DNA of 64,000 nt from Atherix ibis (lineage: Eukaryota; Arthropoda; Insecta; Diptera; Athericidae): the NCBI GenBank assembly GCA_958298945.1, contig OY282608.1:17275933-17339932 (forward strand). Direction: 5' to 3'. Positions 1 to 15,779 of this stretch are shown piece by piece. The notes beneath the pieces were generated by a model. The model did no database searches. It saw only the letters and a program-made list of their open reading frames with translations, and was not told the origin of the DNA. The position numbers and the translations under genes are program-made. Position 1 is the stretch's first letter. Every line of letters starts with the position of its first letter.

Positions 1-3000
1 CAAACCAACAAACCAACAAACCAACAAGCCAACAAGCCAACAAACCAACAAACTAACAAACCAACAAGCCAACAAACCAACAAACCAACAAGGCAACAAG
101 CCAACAAACCAACAAACCAACAAACCAACAAACCAACTAGCCAACAAACCAACAAACCAACAAGCCAACAAGCCAACAAACCAACAAACCAACAACCCAA
201 CAAACCAACAAGCCAACAAACCAACAAACCAACAAACCAAGTAACGAAAAAGCCAACAAACTAACAAACCAACAAGCCAACAAGCCAACAAACTAACAAA
301 CCAACAAAGCAACAAGCCAACAAGCCAACAAACCAACAAACCAACAAGCCAACAAACCAACAAACCAACAAACCAACAAGCCAACAAACCAACAAACAAA
401 TAAACCAACAAACCAACAAACCAACAAACCAACAAACCAACAAACCAACAAACCAACAAACCAAAAAACCAACAAACCAACAAACCAACAAGCCAACAAG
501 CCAACAAACCAACAAACCAACAAGCCAACAAGCCAACAAGCCAACAAACCAACAAACCAACAAGCCAACAAACCAACAAACCAACAAACCAACAAGCCAA
601 CAAACCAACAAACAAATAAACCAACAAACCAAAACACCAACAAACCAACAAACCAACAAACCAACAAACCAGCAAACCAACAAACCAACAAACCAACAAG
701 CCAACAAGCCAACAAACCAACAAACCAACAAACCAACAAGGCAACAAACCAACAAGCCAACAAACCAACAAACCAACAAACCAAGTAACCAAAAAGCCAA
801 CAAACTAACAAACCAACAAGCCAACAAGCCAACAAACCAACAAACCAACAAAGCAACAAGCCAACAAGCCAACAAACCAACAAACCAACAAGCCAACAAA
901 CCAACAAACCAACAAGCTAACAAGCCAACAAACCAACAAGCCAACAAGCCAACAAACCAACAAACCAATAAACCAACAAACCAACAAAGCAACAGACCAA
1001 CAAACCAACAAGCCAACAAACCAGCAAACAAATAAATCAACAAACCAACAAACCAACAAACCAACAAAGCAACAAGCCAACAAGCCAACAAACCAACGAA
1101 CCAACGAACCAACAAGCTAACAAACCAACAAGCCAACAAACCAACAAACCAACAAACCAACAAGCCAACAAACCAACAAGCCAACAAACCAAAAAACCAA
1201 CAAATCAAGTAACCAAAAAGTCAACAAACTAACAAACCAACAAGTGAACAAGCCAACAAACCAACAAACCAACAAAGCAACAAGCAAACAAGCCAACAAA
1301 CCAACAAACCAACAAGCCAACAAACCAACAAACCAACAAGCCAACAAGCCAACAAACCAAAAAACCAACAAACCAACAAACCAACAAGCCAACAAGCCAA
1401 AAAACCAACAAGCCAACAAGCCCACAAACCAGCAAACTAACAAACTAAGTAACCAACAAGCCAACAAACCAACAAACCAACAAGTTAACAAGCCAACAAA
1501 CCAACAAACCAACAAACCAACAAGCCAACAAACCAACAAACCAAAAAACCAACAAACCAACAAACCAACAAACCAACAAACCAACAAACCAACAAGCCAA
1601 CAAGCCAACAAACCAACAAACCAAGGAGCCAAGAAACCAATAAGCCAACAAACCAACAAACCAAGTAACCAAAAAGCCAACAAACTAACAAACCAACAAG
1701 CCAACAAGCCAACAAACCAACAAACCAACAAAGCAACAAGCCAACAAGCCAAGAAACCAACAAACCAACAAGCCAACAAACCAACAAACCAACAAACCAG
1801 CAAACCAACAAACCAACAAACCAACAAACCAACAAACCAACAAGCCAACAAGCCAACAAACCAACAAACCAACAAACCAAAAAACCAACAAACCAACGAA
1901 CAAACAAACCAACAAACCAACAAACCAACAAGCCAACAAGCCAACAAACCAACAAACTAACAAACCAACAAGCCAACAAACCAACAAACCAACAAGCCAA
2001 CAAGCCAACAAACCAACAAACCAACAAACCAACAAACCAACTAGCCAACAAACCAACAAACCAACAAGCCAACAAGCCAACAAACCAACAAACCAACAAC
2101 CCAACAAACCAACAAGCCAACAAACCAACAAACCAACAAACCAACAAGCCAACAAACCAACAAACCAAAAAACCAACAAACCAACAAACCAACAAACCAA
2201 CAAACCAACAAATCAACAAACCAACAAGCCAACAAGCCAACAAACCAACAAACCAAGCAGCCAACAAACCAATAAGCCAACAAACCAACAAACCAAGTAA
2301 CCAAAAAGCCAACAAACTAACAAACCAACAAGCCAACAAGCCAACAAACCAACAAACCAACAAAGCAACAAGCCAACAAGTCAAGATACCAACAAACCAA
2401 CAAGCCAACAAACCAACAAACCAACAAACCAACAAACCAGCAAACCAACAAACCAACAAACCAACAAACCAACAAGCCAACAAGCCAACAAACCAACAAA
2501 CCAACAAACCAAAAAACCAACAAACCAACGAACAAACAAACCAACAAACCAACAAACCAACAAGCCAACAAGCCAACAAACCAACAAACTAACAAACCAA
2601 CAAGCCAACAAACCAACAAACCAACAAGCCAACAAGCCAACAAACCAACAAACCAACAAACCAACTAGCCAACAAACCAACAAACCAACAAGCCAACAAG
2701 CCAACAAACCAACAAACCAACAACCCAACAAACCAACAAGCCAACAAACCAACAAACCAACAAACCAAGTAACCAAAAAGCCAACAAACTAACAAACCAA
2801 CAAGCCAACAAGCCAACAAACTAACAAACCAACAAAGCAACAAGCCAACAAGCCAACAAACCAACAAACCAACAAGCCAACAAACCAACAAACCAACAAA
2901 CCAACAAGCCAACAAACCAACAAACAAATAAACCAACAAACCAACAAACCAACAAACCAACAAACCAACAAACCAACAAACCAAAAAACCAACAAACCAA

Positions 3001-5329
3001 CAAACCAACAAGCCAACAAGCCAACAAACCAACAAACCAACAAGCCAACAAGCCAACAAACCAACAAACCAACAAACCAACAAGCCAACAAACCAACAAA
3101 CCAACAAACCAACAAGCCAACAAACCAAAACACCAACAAACCAACAAACCAACAAACCAACAAACCAGCAAACCAACAAACCAACAAACCAACAAGCCAA
3201 CAAGCCAACAAACCAACAAACCAACAAACCAACAAGACAACAAACCAACAAGCCAACAAACCAACAAACCAACAAACCAAGTAACCAAAAAGCCAACAAA
3301 CTAACAAACCAACAAGCCAACAAGCCAACAAACCAACAAACCAACAAAGCAACAAGCCAACAAGCCAACAAACCAACAAACCAACAAGCCAAAAAACCAA
3401 CAAACCAACAAGCTAACAAGCCAACAAACCAACAAGACAACAAACCAACAAACCAACAAGCCAACAAGCCAACAAACCAACAAACCAACAAGCCAACAAG
3501 CCAACAAGCCAACAAACCAACAAACCAACAAGCCAACAAACCAACAAACCAACAAACCAACAAGCCAACAAACCAAAACACCAACAAACCAACAAACCAA
3601 CAAACCAACAAACCAGCAAACCAACAAACCAACAAACCAACAAGCCAACAAGCCAACAAACCAACAAACCAACAAACCAACAAGACAACAAACCAACAAA
3701 CCAACAAGCCAACAAACCAACAAACCAACAAACCAAGTAACCAAAAAGCCAACAAACTAACAAACAAACAAGCCAACAAGCCAACAAACCAACAAACCAA
3801 CAAAGCAACAAGCCAACAAGCCAACAAACCAACAACCCAACAAGCCAACAAACCAACAAACCAACAAGCTAACAAGCCAACAAACCAACAAGCCAACAAG
3901 CCAACAAACCAACAAACCAATAAACCAACAAACCAACAAAGCAACAGACCAACAAACCAACAAGCCAACAAACCAACAAACAAGTAAACCAACAAACCAA
4001 AAAACCAACAAACCAACAAACCAACAAACCAACAAACCAACAAACCAACAAGCCAACAAGCCAACAAACCAACAAACCAAGTTACCAACAAGCCAACAAA
4101 CCAACAAGCCAACAAACCAACAATACAACAAGCCAACAAACCAACAAACCAACAAGCCAACAAACCAACAAGCCAACAAATCAACAAGCCAACAAACCAA
4201 CAAGCGAACAAGCCAACAAACTAACAAACCAACAAACTAACAAACCAACAAACGAACTAACCAACAAACCAACAAGCCAACAAGCCAACAAACCAACAAA
4301 CCAACAAGCCAACAAGCCAACAAACCAACAAACCAACAAGCCAACAAGCCAACAAGCCAACAAACCAACAAGCCAACAAACCAACAAGCCAACAAACCAA
4401 CAAACCAACAAACCAACAAACTAACAAACCAACAAGCCAACAAACCAACAAACAAATAAACCAACAGACCAAAAAACCAACAAACCAACAAACCAACAAA
4501 CCATCAAACCAACAAACCAAAAAGCCAACAAGCCAACAAACCAAAAACCAACAAACCAACAAGCCAACAAACCAACAAGCCAACAAGCCAACAAACCAAC
4601 AAACCAACAAACCAAGTAACCAACAAACCAACAAACCATCAAACGAACAAAGTAACAAACCAACAAGCCAACAAGCCAACAAAGCAACAAACCAAAAAAC
4701 CAACAAACCAAAAAACCAACAAACCAACAAATCATCAAATGAACAAAGTAACAAGCCAACAAACCAACAAACCAACAAGCCAACAAACCAACAAACCAAC
4801 AAGCCAACAAGCCAACAAACCAACAAATCAACAAACCAACAAGCCAACAAACCAACATACCAACAAGCAAACAAACCAACAAACCAACAAACCAACAAAC
4901 CAACAAGCCAACAAGCCAACAAACCAACAAACCAACAAGCCAACAAACCAACAAACCAACAAACCAACAAACCAACAAACCAACAAACCAACAAACCAAC
5001 AAACCAACAAACCAACAAACCAACAAACCAACAAACCAACAAGCCAACAAGCCAACAAACCAACAAACCAACAAGCCAACAAACCAACAAACAAATAAAC
5101 CAACAAACCAACAAACCAACAAACCACCAAGCAAACAAGCCAACAAACCAACAAACCAACAAGCCAACAAGCCAACAAACCAACAAGCCAACAAACCAAC
5201 AAACCAACAAGCCAACAAGCCAACAAACCAACAAACCAACAAGCCAACAAACCAAGTAACCAACAAACCAACAAACCATCAACCGAACAAAGCAGCAAAC
5301 TAACAAGCCAACAAGCCAACAAGCCAACA

Positions 5330-5950
5330 AACGAACATACCAAGTAACCAAAAAGCCAACAAACTAACAAACCAACAAGCCAACAAACCAACAAGCCAAA
5401 AAGCCAACAAAGCAACAAACCAACAAAGCAGCAAACCAAAAAACCAATATACCAACAAACCATCAAACGAACAAAGCAACAACCCAACACGCCAACAAAC
5501 CAACAAACCAACAAGCCAACAAGCCAACAAACCAACAAACCAACAAACCAACAAACCAACAAACCAACAAACCAACAAACCAACAAGCCAACAAACCAAC
5601 AAACCAACAAGCCAACAAGCCAACAAACTAACAAACCAACAAGCTAACAAACCAACAATCCAACAAACCAACAAACCACCAAACCAAGTAACCAAAAAGC
5701 CAACAAACTAACAAACCAACCAGCCAAAAAGCCAACAAACCAACAAACCAACAAAGCAACAAGCCAACAAGCCAACAAACCAACAAACCAACAAACCAAC
5801 AAACCAAGTAACCAAAAAGCCAACAAACCAACAAACCAAAAAGCCAACAAGCCAACAAACCAACAAACCAACAAACCAACAAAGTAGCAAGCCAATAAGC
5901 CAACAAACCAACAAGCCAACAAACCAACAAACCAACAAGCCAACAAGCCA
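5330..5950 (+). repeat. Diverged duplicate pair, copy 1 (partner 7,715-8,280)
   Basis: The variant string beginning CATCAAACGAAC and continuing through AACCCAACACGCC sits at 5461 and recurs at 7861, exactly 2,400 bases away. Flanking headers match at 5344/7728 (offset 2,384), 5688/8016 and 5808/8136 (both 2,328), and AAGCTAAC matches at 5641/7969 (2,328). The changing offset shows indels of whole 8-base units inside the pair. Confidence 0.75.
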
Positions 5951-7714
5951 ACAAACCAACAAACCAACAAACCAACAAACCAACTAGCCAACAAACCAAC
6001 AAATCAACAAGCCAACAAGCCAACAAACCAACAAACCAACAACCCAACAAACCAACAAGCCAACAAACCAACAAACCAACAAACCAACAAGCCAACAAAC
6101 CAACAAACCAAAAAACCAACAAACCAACAAACCAACAAACCAACAAACCAACAAACCAACAAGCCAACAAGCCAACAAACCAACAAACCAAGCAGCCAAC
6201 AAACCAATAGGCCAACAAACCAACAAACCAAGTAACCAAAAAGCCAACAAACTAACAAACCAACAAGCCCACAAGCCAACAAACCAACAAACCAACAAAG
6301 CAACAAGCCAACAAGTCAAGAAACCAACAAACCAACAAGCCAACAAACCAACAAACCAACAAACCAACAAACCAGCAAACCAACAAACCAACAAACCAAC
6401 AAGCCAACAAGCCAACAAACCAACAAACCAACAAACCAAAAAACCAACAAACCAACGAACAAACAAACCAACAAACCAACAAACCAACAAGCCAACAAGC
6501 CAACAAACCAACAAACTAACAAACCAACAAGCCAACAAACCAACAAACCAACAAGCCAACAAGCCAACAAACCAACAAACTAACAAACCAACTAGCCAAC
6601 AAACCAACAAACCAACAAGCCAACAAGCCAACAAACCAACAAACCAACAACCCAACAAACCAACAAGCCAACAAACCAACAAACCAACAACCCAAGTAAC
6701 CAAAAAGCCAACAAACTAACAAACCAACAAGCCAACAAGCCAACAAACTAACAAACCAACAAAGCAACAAGCCAACAAGCCAACAAACCAACAAACCAAC
6801 AAGCCAACAAACCAACAAACCAACAAACCAACAAGCCAACAAACCAACAAACAAATAAACCAACAAACCAACAAACCAACAAACCAACAAACCAACAAAC
6901 CAAAAAACCAACAAACCAACAAACCAACAAGCCAACAAGCCAACAAACCAACAAACCAACAAGCCAACAAACCAACAAACCAACAAGCCAACAAACCAAC
7001 AAACAAATAAACCAACAAACCAACAAACCAACAAACCAACAAACCAACAAACCAAAAAACCAACAAACCAACAAACCAACAAACCAACAAACCAACAAAC
7101 CAGCAAACCAACAAACCAACAAACCAACAAACCAACAAGCCAACAAGCCAACAAACCAACAAACCAACAAACCAACAAGACAACAAACCAACAAGCCAAC
7201 AAACCAACAAACCAACAAACCAAGTAACCAAAAAGCCAACAAACTAACAAACCAACAAGCCAACAAGCCAACAAACCAACAAACCAACAAAGCAACAAGC
7301 CAACAAGCCAACAAACCAACAAACCAACAAGCCAACAAACCAACAAACCAACAAACCAACAAGCTAACAAGCCAACAAACCAACAAGCCAACAAGCCAAC
7401 AAACCAACAAACCAATAAACCAACAAACCAACAAAGCAACAGACCAACAAACCAACAAGCCAACAAACCAACAAACAAATAAACCAACAAACCAAAAAAC
7501 CAACAAACCAACAAACCAACAAACCAACAAACCAACAAACCAACAAGCCAACAAGCCAACAAACCAACAAACCAAGTTACCAACAAGCCAACAAACCAAC
7601 AAGCCAACAAACCAACAAATCAACAAGCCAACAAACCAACAAACCAACAAGCCAACAAACCAACAAGCCAACAAATCAACAAGCCAACAAACCAACAAGC
7701 GAACAAGCCAACAA

Positions 7715-8280
7715 ACGAACATACCAAGTAACCAAAAAGCCAACAAACTAACAAACCAACAAGCCAACAAACCAACAAGCCAAAAAGCCAACAAAGCAAC
7801 AAACCAACAAAGCAGCAAACCAAAAAACCAACAAACCAAAAAACCAATATACCAACAAACCATCAAACGAACAAAGCAACAACCCAACACGCCAACAAAC
7901 CAACAAACCAACAAGCCAACAAACCAACAAACCAACAAGCCAACAAGCCAACAAACTTACAAACCAACAAGCTAACAAACAAACAATCCAACAAACCAAC
8001 AAACCAACAAACCAAGTAACCAAAAAGCCAACAAACTAACAAACCAACAAGCCAAAAAGCCAACAAACCAACAAACCAACAAAGCAACAAGCCAACAAGC
8101 CAACAAACCAACAAACCAACAAACCAACAAACCAAGTAACCAAAAAGCCAACAAACCAACAAACCAAAAAGCCAACAAGCCAACAAACCAACAAACCAAC
8201 AAAACAACAAAGTAGCAAGCCAACAAGCCAACAAATCAACAAACCAACAAACCAACAAAGCAACAAGCCAAAAAGCCAAC
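7715..8280 (+). repeat. Diverged duplicate pair, copy 2 (partner 5,330-5,950)
   Basis: It shares the CATCAAACGAAC string at 7861 and headers at 7728, 8016 and 8136 with the segment starting near 5.33 kb. It is shorter than copy 1 by 56 bases between the CATCAAACG string and the next header, equal to seven units. Confidence 0.7.
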
Positions 8281-8684
8281 AAACGAACAAACCAACAAGC
8301 CAACAAACCAACAAACCAACAAACCAACAAACCAGCAAACCAACAAACCAACAAACCAACAAGCCAACAAGCCAACAAACCAACAAACCAACAAACCAAA
8401 AAACCAACAAGCCAACAAACCAACAAACCAACAAACCAACAAACCAACAAGCCAACAAGCCAACAACCCAACAATCTAACAAACCAAAAAGCCAACAAAT
8501 CAACAAACCAACAAGCCAACAAGCCAACAAACCAACAAACCAACAAACCAATAAACCAACAAACCAACAAACCAACAAGCCAAGAAACTAACAAACCAAC
8601 AAGCCAACAAGCCAACAAACCAACAAACCAACAAACCAACAAAGCAACAAGCCAACAAGCCAACAACCCAACAAACTAACAAGC

Positions 8685-11600
8685 CAACAAACCAACAAAC
8701 CAACAAACCAACAAGCCAACAAACCAACAAACAAATAAACCAACAAACCAACAAACCAACAAACCAACAAACCAACAAACCAACTAACCAAAAAACCAAC
8801 AAACCAACAAACCAACAAGCCAACAAGCCAACAAACCAACAAACCAACAAGCCAAAAAACCAACAAACCAACAAACCAACAATCCAACAAACCAACAAAC
8901 AAATAAACCAATAAACCAAAAAACCAACAAACCAACAAACCAACAAACCAACAAACCAACAAACCAACAAACCAACAAGCCAACAAGCCAACAAACCAAC
9001 AAATGAACAAACCAACAAGCCAACAAACCAACAAGCCAACAAACCAACAAACCAACAAACCAAGTAACCAAAAAGCCAACAAACTAACCAACCAACAATC
9101 CAACAAGCCAACAAACCAACAAACCAACAAATCAACAAGCCAACAAGCCAACAAACCAACAAACCGACAAGCCAACAAACCAACAAACTAACAAGCCAAC
9201 AAGCCAACAAACCAACAAGCCAACAAGCCAACAAACCAACAAGCCAACAAGCCAACAAACCAACAAGCCAACAAACAAACAAAGCAACAAACCAACAAGC
9301 CAACAAACCAATAAACCAAAAAACCAACAAACCAACAAACCAAGTAACCAAACAGCCAACAAACTAACAAACCAACAAGCCAAAAAACCAACAAACCAAC
9401 AAACCAACAAGCCAACAAACCAACAAACCAACAAGCCAACAAACCAACAAACCAACAAACCAAAAAACCAACAAACCAACAAACCAACAAACCAACAAAC
9501 CAACAAACCAACAAACGAACAAGCCAACAAGCCAACAAACCAACAAACCAACAAACCAACAAGCCAACAAACCAACAAGCCAACAAACCAACAAACCAAA
9601 AAACCAACAAACCAAGTAACCAAAAAGCCAACAAACTAACAAACCAACAAGCCAATAAGCCACCAAACCAACAAACCAACAAAGCAACAAGCCAACAAGC
9701 CAACAAACCAACAAACCAACAAGCCAACAAACCAACAAACCAACAAGCCAACAAGCCAACAAACCAACAAACCAACAAACCAACAAGCCAACAAACCAAC
9801 AAACCAACAAGCCAACAAACCAACAAACCAACAAACCAAAAAACCATTAAGCCAACAAGCCAACAAACCAACAAACCAACAAGCCAACAAACCAACAAAC
9901 CAACAAACCAACAAGCCAACAAACCAACAAGCCAACAAACCAACAAACCAACAAATCAAGTAACCAAAAAGCCAACAAACTAACAAACCAACAAGTGAAC
10001 AAGCCAACAAACCAACAAACCAAAAAAGCAACAAGCCAACAAGCCAACAAACCAACAAACCAACAAGCCAACAAACCAACAAACCAACAAGCCAACAAGC
10101 CAACAAACCAACAAACCAACAAACCAACAAGCCAACAAACCAACAAACCAAAAAATCAACAAACCAACAAACATACAAGCCAAGAAGCCAACAAACAAAC
10201 AAACCAACAAACCAACAAACTAAGTAACCAACAAGCCAACAAACCAACAAACCAACAAGCCAACAAGCCAATACACCAACAAACCAACAAACCAACAAAC
10301 CAACCAACCAACAAACCAAAAAACCAACAAACCAACAAACCAAAAAACCAACAAACCAACAAACCCACAAGCCAACAAGCCAACAAACCAACAAACCAAC
10401 AAACCAACAAACCAAAAAGCCAACAAACCAACAAGCCAATAAACCAACAAACCAAGTAACCAAAAATCCAACAAACTAACAAACCAACAAGCCAACAAGC
10501 CAACAAACCAACAAACCAACAAAGCAACAAGCCAACAAGCCAACAAATCAACAAACCAACAACACCAACAAGCCAACAAACCAACAAACCAACAAACTAA
10601 CAAACCAACAAACCAACAAACCAACAAACCAACAAACCAACAAACCAACAAACCAACAAACCAACAAACCAACAAACCAAAAAACCAACAAACCAACAAA
10701 CCAACAAACCAACAAACCAACAAACCAACAAGCCAACAAGCCAACAAATCAACAAACCAACAAGCCAATAAGCCAACAAACCAACAAACCCACAAACCAA
10801 CCAACCAACAAGCCAACAAGCCAACAAACCAACAAACCAACAAGCCAACAAACCAACAAGCCAACAAACCAACAAACCAACAAACCAAGTAACCAAAAAG
10901 CCAACAAACTAACAAACCAACAAGCCAACAAGCCAACAAACTAACAAATCAACAAAGCAACAAGCCAACAAGCCAACAAAACAATAAACCAACAAGCCAA
11001 CAAACCAACAAACCAACAAGCCAACAAACCAACAAACAAATAAACCAACAAACCAACAAACCAACAAACCAACAAACCAACAAACCAACAAACCAACAAA
11101 CCAACAAACCAAAAAACCAACAAACCAACAAACCAACAAGCCAACAAGCCAACAAACCAACAAACCAACAAGCCAACAAGCCAACAAACCAACAAACCAA
11201 CAAGCCAACAAACCAACAAACCAACAAATCAACAAGCCAACAAACCAACAAACAAATAAACCAACAAACCAAAAAACCAACAAACCAACAAACCAACAAA
11301 CCAACAAACTCACAAACCAACAAACCAAGAAACCAACAAGCCAACAAGCCAACAAACCAACAAACCAACAAACCAACAAGCCAACAAACCAACAAGCCAA
11401 CAAACCAACAAACCAACAAACCAAGTAACCAAAAAGCCAACAAACTAACAAACCAACAAGCCAACAAGCCAACAAACCAACAAACCAACAAAGCAACAAG
11501 CCAACAAGCCAACAAACCAACAAACCAACAAGCCAACAAACCAACAAACCAAGAAGCTTACAAGCCAACAAACCAACAAACCAACAAGCCAACAAACCAA

Positions 11601-12413
11601 CAAACCAATAAACCAACAAACCAACAAATCAACAAACCAACAAACCAACAAGCCAACAAACCAACAAACAAATAAACCAACAAACCAAAAAACCAACAAA
11701 CCAACAAACCAACAAACCAACAAACCAACAAACCAACAAACCAACAAACCAACAAGCCAACAAGCCAACAAACCAACAAACCAACAAGCCAATAAACCAA
11801 CAAGCCAACAAACCAAGAAACCAACAAACCATGTTACCAACAAGCCAACAAACCAACAAACCAACAAACCAACAAACCAACAAACCAACAAGCCAACAAA
11901 CCAACAAACCAACAAACCAGCAAGCCAACGAACCAACAAGCCAACAAGCCAACAAGCCAACAAACCAACAAACCAACAAAGCAACAAGCCAACAAGCCAA
12001 CAAACCAACAAACCAACAAGCCAACAAACCAACAAACCAAGAAGCTTACAAGCCAACAAACCAACAAACCAACAAGCCAACAAACCAACAAACCAATAAA
12101 CCAACAAACCAACAAATCAACAAACCAACAAACCAACAAGCCAACAAACCAACAAACAAATAAACCAACAAACCAAAAAACCAACAAACCAACAAACCAA
12201 CAAACCAACAAACCAACAAACCAACAAACCAACAAACCAACAAGCCAACAAGCCAACAAACCAACAAACCAACAAGCCAATAAACCAACAAGCCAACAAA
12301 CCAACAAACCAACAAACCATGTTACCAACAAGCCAACAAACCAACAAACCAACAAACCAACAAACCAACAAAACAACAAGCCAACAAACCAACAAACCAA
12401 CAAACCAGCAAGC
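8685..12413 (+). repeat. 3.7-kb tandem duplication, copy A
   Basis: Landmarks here recur downstream with a constant offset: GTAAC headers at 9064, 9344, 9616 and 9960 match 12792, 13072, 13344 and 13688 (all +3,728). AATCCAAC at 8881 and CAACTAACC at 8781 match 12610 and 12510 (+3,729). The offset becomes 3,832-3,831 after about 10.2 kb, for example the HindIII sites and CATGTTACC. Similarity fades to the left of about 8,685, where rare variants no longer agree. A 1-base gain (AACACCAAC near 10,560) lies in this copy. Confidence 0.87.
11461..11948 (+). repeat. 488-bp subunit a1 (HindIII- and CATGTTACC-bearing)
   Basis: AAGCTT at 11,554 and CATGTTACC at 11,830 recur 488 bases later (12,042 and 12,318), and the sequence between agrees apart from a few substitutions, one of them an AAGAAACC variant near 11,817. 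488 is 61 units of 8. Confidence 0.85.
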
Positions 12414-12436
12414 CAACAAACCAACAAGCCAACAAA
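11949..12436 (+). repeat. 488-bp subunit a2
   Basis: Tandem partner of 11,461-11,948, with AAGCTT at 12,042 and CATGTTACC at 12,318. Towards its right end a CAAAACAAC variant appears that is absent from the first subunit. Confidence 0.84.
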
Positions 12437-13799
12437 ACAACAAGCCAACAAACCAACAAACAAATAAACCAACAAACCAACAAACCAACAAACCAACAAA
12501 CCAACAAACCAACTAACCAAAAAACCAACAAACCAACAAACCAACAAGCCAACAAGCCAACAAACCAACAAACCAACAAGCCAAAAAACCAACAAACCAA
12601 CAAACCAACAATCCAACAAACCAACAAACAAATAAACCAATAAACCAAAAAGCAACAAACCAACAAACCAACAAACCAACAAACCAACAAACCAACAAAC
12701 CAACAAGCCAACAAGCCAACAAACCAACAAATGAACAAACCAACAAGCCAACAAACCAACAAGCCAACAAACCAACAAACCAACAAACCAAGTAACCAAA
12801 AAGCCAGCAAACTAACAAACCAACAAGCCAACAAGCCAACAAACCAACAAACCAACAAATCAACAAGCCAACAAGCCAACAAACCAACAAACCGACAAGC
12901 CAACAAACCAACAAACTAACAAGCCAACAAGCTAACAAACCAACAAGCCAACAAGCCAACAAACCAACAAGCCAACAAGCCAACAAACCAACAAGCCAAC
13001 AAACAAACAAAGCAACAAACCAACAAGCCAACAAACCAATAAACCAAAAAACCAACAAACCAACAAACCAAGTAACCAAACAGCCAACAAACTAACAAAC
13101 CAACAAGCCAAAAAACCAACAAACCAACAAACCAACAAGCCAACAAACCAACAAACCAACAAGCCAACAAACCAACAAACCAACAAACCAAAAAACCAAC
13201 AAACCAACAAACCAACAAACCAACAAACCAACAAACCAACAAACGAACAAGCCAACAAGCCAACAAACCAACAAACCAACAAACCAACAAGCCAACAAAC
13301 CAACAAGCCAACAAACCAACAAACCAAAAAACCAACAAACCAAGTAACCAAAAAGCCAACAAACTAACAAACCAACAAGCCAATAAGCCACCAAACCAAC
13401 AAACCAACAAAGCAACAAGCCAACAAGCCAACAAACCAACAAACCAACAAGCCAACAAACCAACAAACCAACAAGCCAACAAGCCAACAAACCAACAAAC
13501 CAACAAACCAACAAGCCAACAAACCAACAAACCAACAAGCCAACAAACCAACAAACCAACAAACCAAAAAACCATTAAGCCAACAAGCCAACAAACCAAC
13601 AAACCAACAAGCCAACAAACCAACAAACCAACAAACCAACAAGCCAACAAACCAACAAGCCAACAAACCAACAAACCAACAAATCAAGTAACCAAAAAGC
13701 CAACAAACTAACAAACCAACAAGTGAACAAGCCAACAAACCAACAAACCAAAAAAGCAACAAGCCAACAAGCCAACAAACCAACAAACCAACAAGCCAA

Positions 13800-14170
13800 C
13801 AAACCAACAAACTAAGTAACCAACAAGCCAACAAACCAACAAACCAACAAGCCAACAAGCCAATACACCAACAAACCAACAAACCAACAAACCAACCAAC
13901 CAACAAACCAAAAAACCAACAAACCAACAAGCCAACAAACCAACAAACCAACAAACCAACAAGCCAACAAACCAACAAACCAAAAAATCAACAAACCAAC
14001 AAACATACAAGCCAACAAGCCAACAAACCAACAAACCAACAAACCAACAAACTAAGTAACCAACAAGCCAACAAACCAACAAACCAACAAGCCAACAAGC
14101 CAATACACCAACAAACCAACAAACCAACAAACCAACCAACCAACAAACCAAAAAACCAACAAACCAACAA
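13800..14170 (+). repeat. Local duplication with 240-bp spacing
   Basis: The CTAAGTAACC header at 13,812, the AATACACC variant and the ACCAACCAACC variant that follow it recur exactly 240 bases later, starting at 14,052. About 120-130 bases from each start are identical, then the two diverge. Copy A of the 3.7-kb duplication has this string only once (10,220), so the second copy arose after, or differs between, the large copies. Confidence 0.75.
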
Positions 14171-15291
14171 ACCAACAAACCAACAAACCAACAAACCAAC
14201 AAGCCAACAAGCCAACAAACCAACAAACCAACAAACCAACAAACCAAAAAGCCAACAAACCAACAAGCCAATAAACCAACAAACCAAGTAACCAAAAATC
14301 CAACAAACTAACAAACCAACAAGCCAACAAGCCAACAAACCAACAAACCAACAAAGCAACAAGCCAACAAGCCAACAAATCAACAAACCAACAAGCCAAC
14401 AAACCAACAAACCAACAAACTAACAAACCAACAAACCAACAAACCAACAAACCAACAAACCAACAAACCAACAAACCAACAAACCAACAAACCAAAAAAC
14501 CAACAAACCAACAAACCAACAAACCAACAAACCAACAAACCAACAAGCCAACAAGCCAACAAATCAACAAACCAACAAGCCAATAAGCCAACAAACCAAC
14601 AAACCCACAAACCAACCAACCAACAAGCCAACAAAGCAACAAACCAACAAGCCAACAAGCCAACAAACCAACAAACCAACAAGCCAACAAACCAACAAGC
14701 CAACAAACCAACAAACCAACAAACCAAGTAACCAAAAAGCCAACAAACTAACAAACCAACAAGCCAACAAGCCAACAAACTAACAAATCAACAAAGCAAC
14801 AAGCCAACAAGCCAACAAAACAATAAACCAACAAGCCAACAAACCAACAAACCAACAAGCCAACAAACCAACAAACAAATAAACCAACAAACCAACAAAC
14901 CAACAAACCAACAAACCAACAAACCAACAAACCAACAAACCAACAAACCAAAAAACCAACAAACCAACAAACCAACAAGCCAACAAGCCAACAAACCAAC
15001 AAACCAACAAGCCAACAAGCCAACAAACCAACAAACCAACAAGCCAACAAACCAACAAACCAACAAATCAACAAGCCAACAAACCAACAAACAAATAAAC
15101 CAACAAACCAAAAAACCAACAAACCAACAAACCAACAAACCAACAAACTCACAAACCAACAAACCAAGAAACCAACAAGCCAACAAGCCAACAAACCAAC
15201 AAACCAACAAACCAACAAGCCAACAAACCAACAAGCCAACAAACCAACAAACCAAGTAACCAAAAAGCCAACAAACTAACAAACCAACAAG

Positions 15292-15779
15292 CCAACAAGC
15301 CAACAAACCAACAAACCAACAAAGCAACAAGCCAACAAGCCAATAAACCAACAAACCAACAAGCCAACAAACCAACAAACCAAGAAGCTTACAAGCCAAC
15401 AAACCAACAAACCAACAAGCCAACAAACATACAAACCAATAAACCAACAAACCAACAAATCAACAAACCAACAAACCAACAAGCCAACAAACCAACAAAC
15501 AAATAAACCAACAAACCAAAAAACCAACAAACCAACAAACTAACAAACCAACAAACCAACAAACCAACAAACCAACAAACCAACAAGCGAACAAGCCAAC
15601 AAACCAACAAACCAACAAGCCAATAAACCAACAAGCCAACAAACCAACAAACCAACAAACCATGTTACCAACAAGCCAACAAACCAACAAACCAACAAAC
15701 CAACAAACCAACAAACCAACAAGCCAACAAACCAACAAACCAACAAACCAGCAAGCCAACGAACCAACAAGCCAACAAG
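15292..15779 (+). repeat. 488-bp subunit b1 (copy of a1, offset 3,831)
   Basis: AAGCTT at 15,385 and CATGTTACC at 15,661 match subunit a1 at +3,831. It carries private variants such as ACATACAAACC near 15,427 and AAGCGAAC near 15,586. Confidence 0.83.

Larger units (their letters stand above)
1..8684 (+). repeat. Block 1: mixed, older satellite segment with diverged copies
   Basis: This block carries GTAAC headers about every 120-930 bases and several diverged internal duplications. Headers at 2297, 2769 and 3281 match those at 6232, 6696 and 7224 with offsets of 3,927-3,943, and the odd variant AGCAGCCAAC at 2256 recurs at 6191. A variant AACGAACAAACAAACC occurs near 1.91, 2.53 and 6.46 kb. 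Offsets drift by small multiples of 8, which indicates gain or loss of whole units since copying. A single 1-base loss (CCAAAAACC at 4541) breaks the register. No gene or other element is visible. Confidence 0.75.
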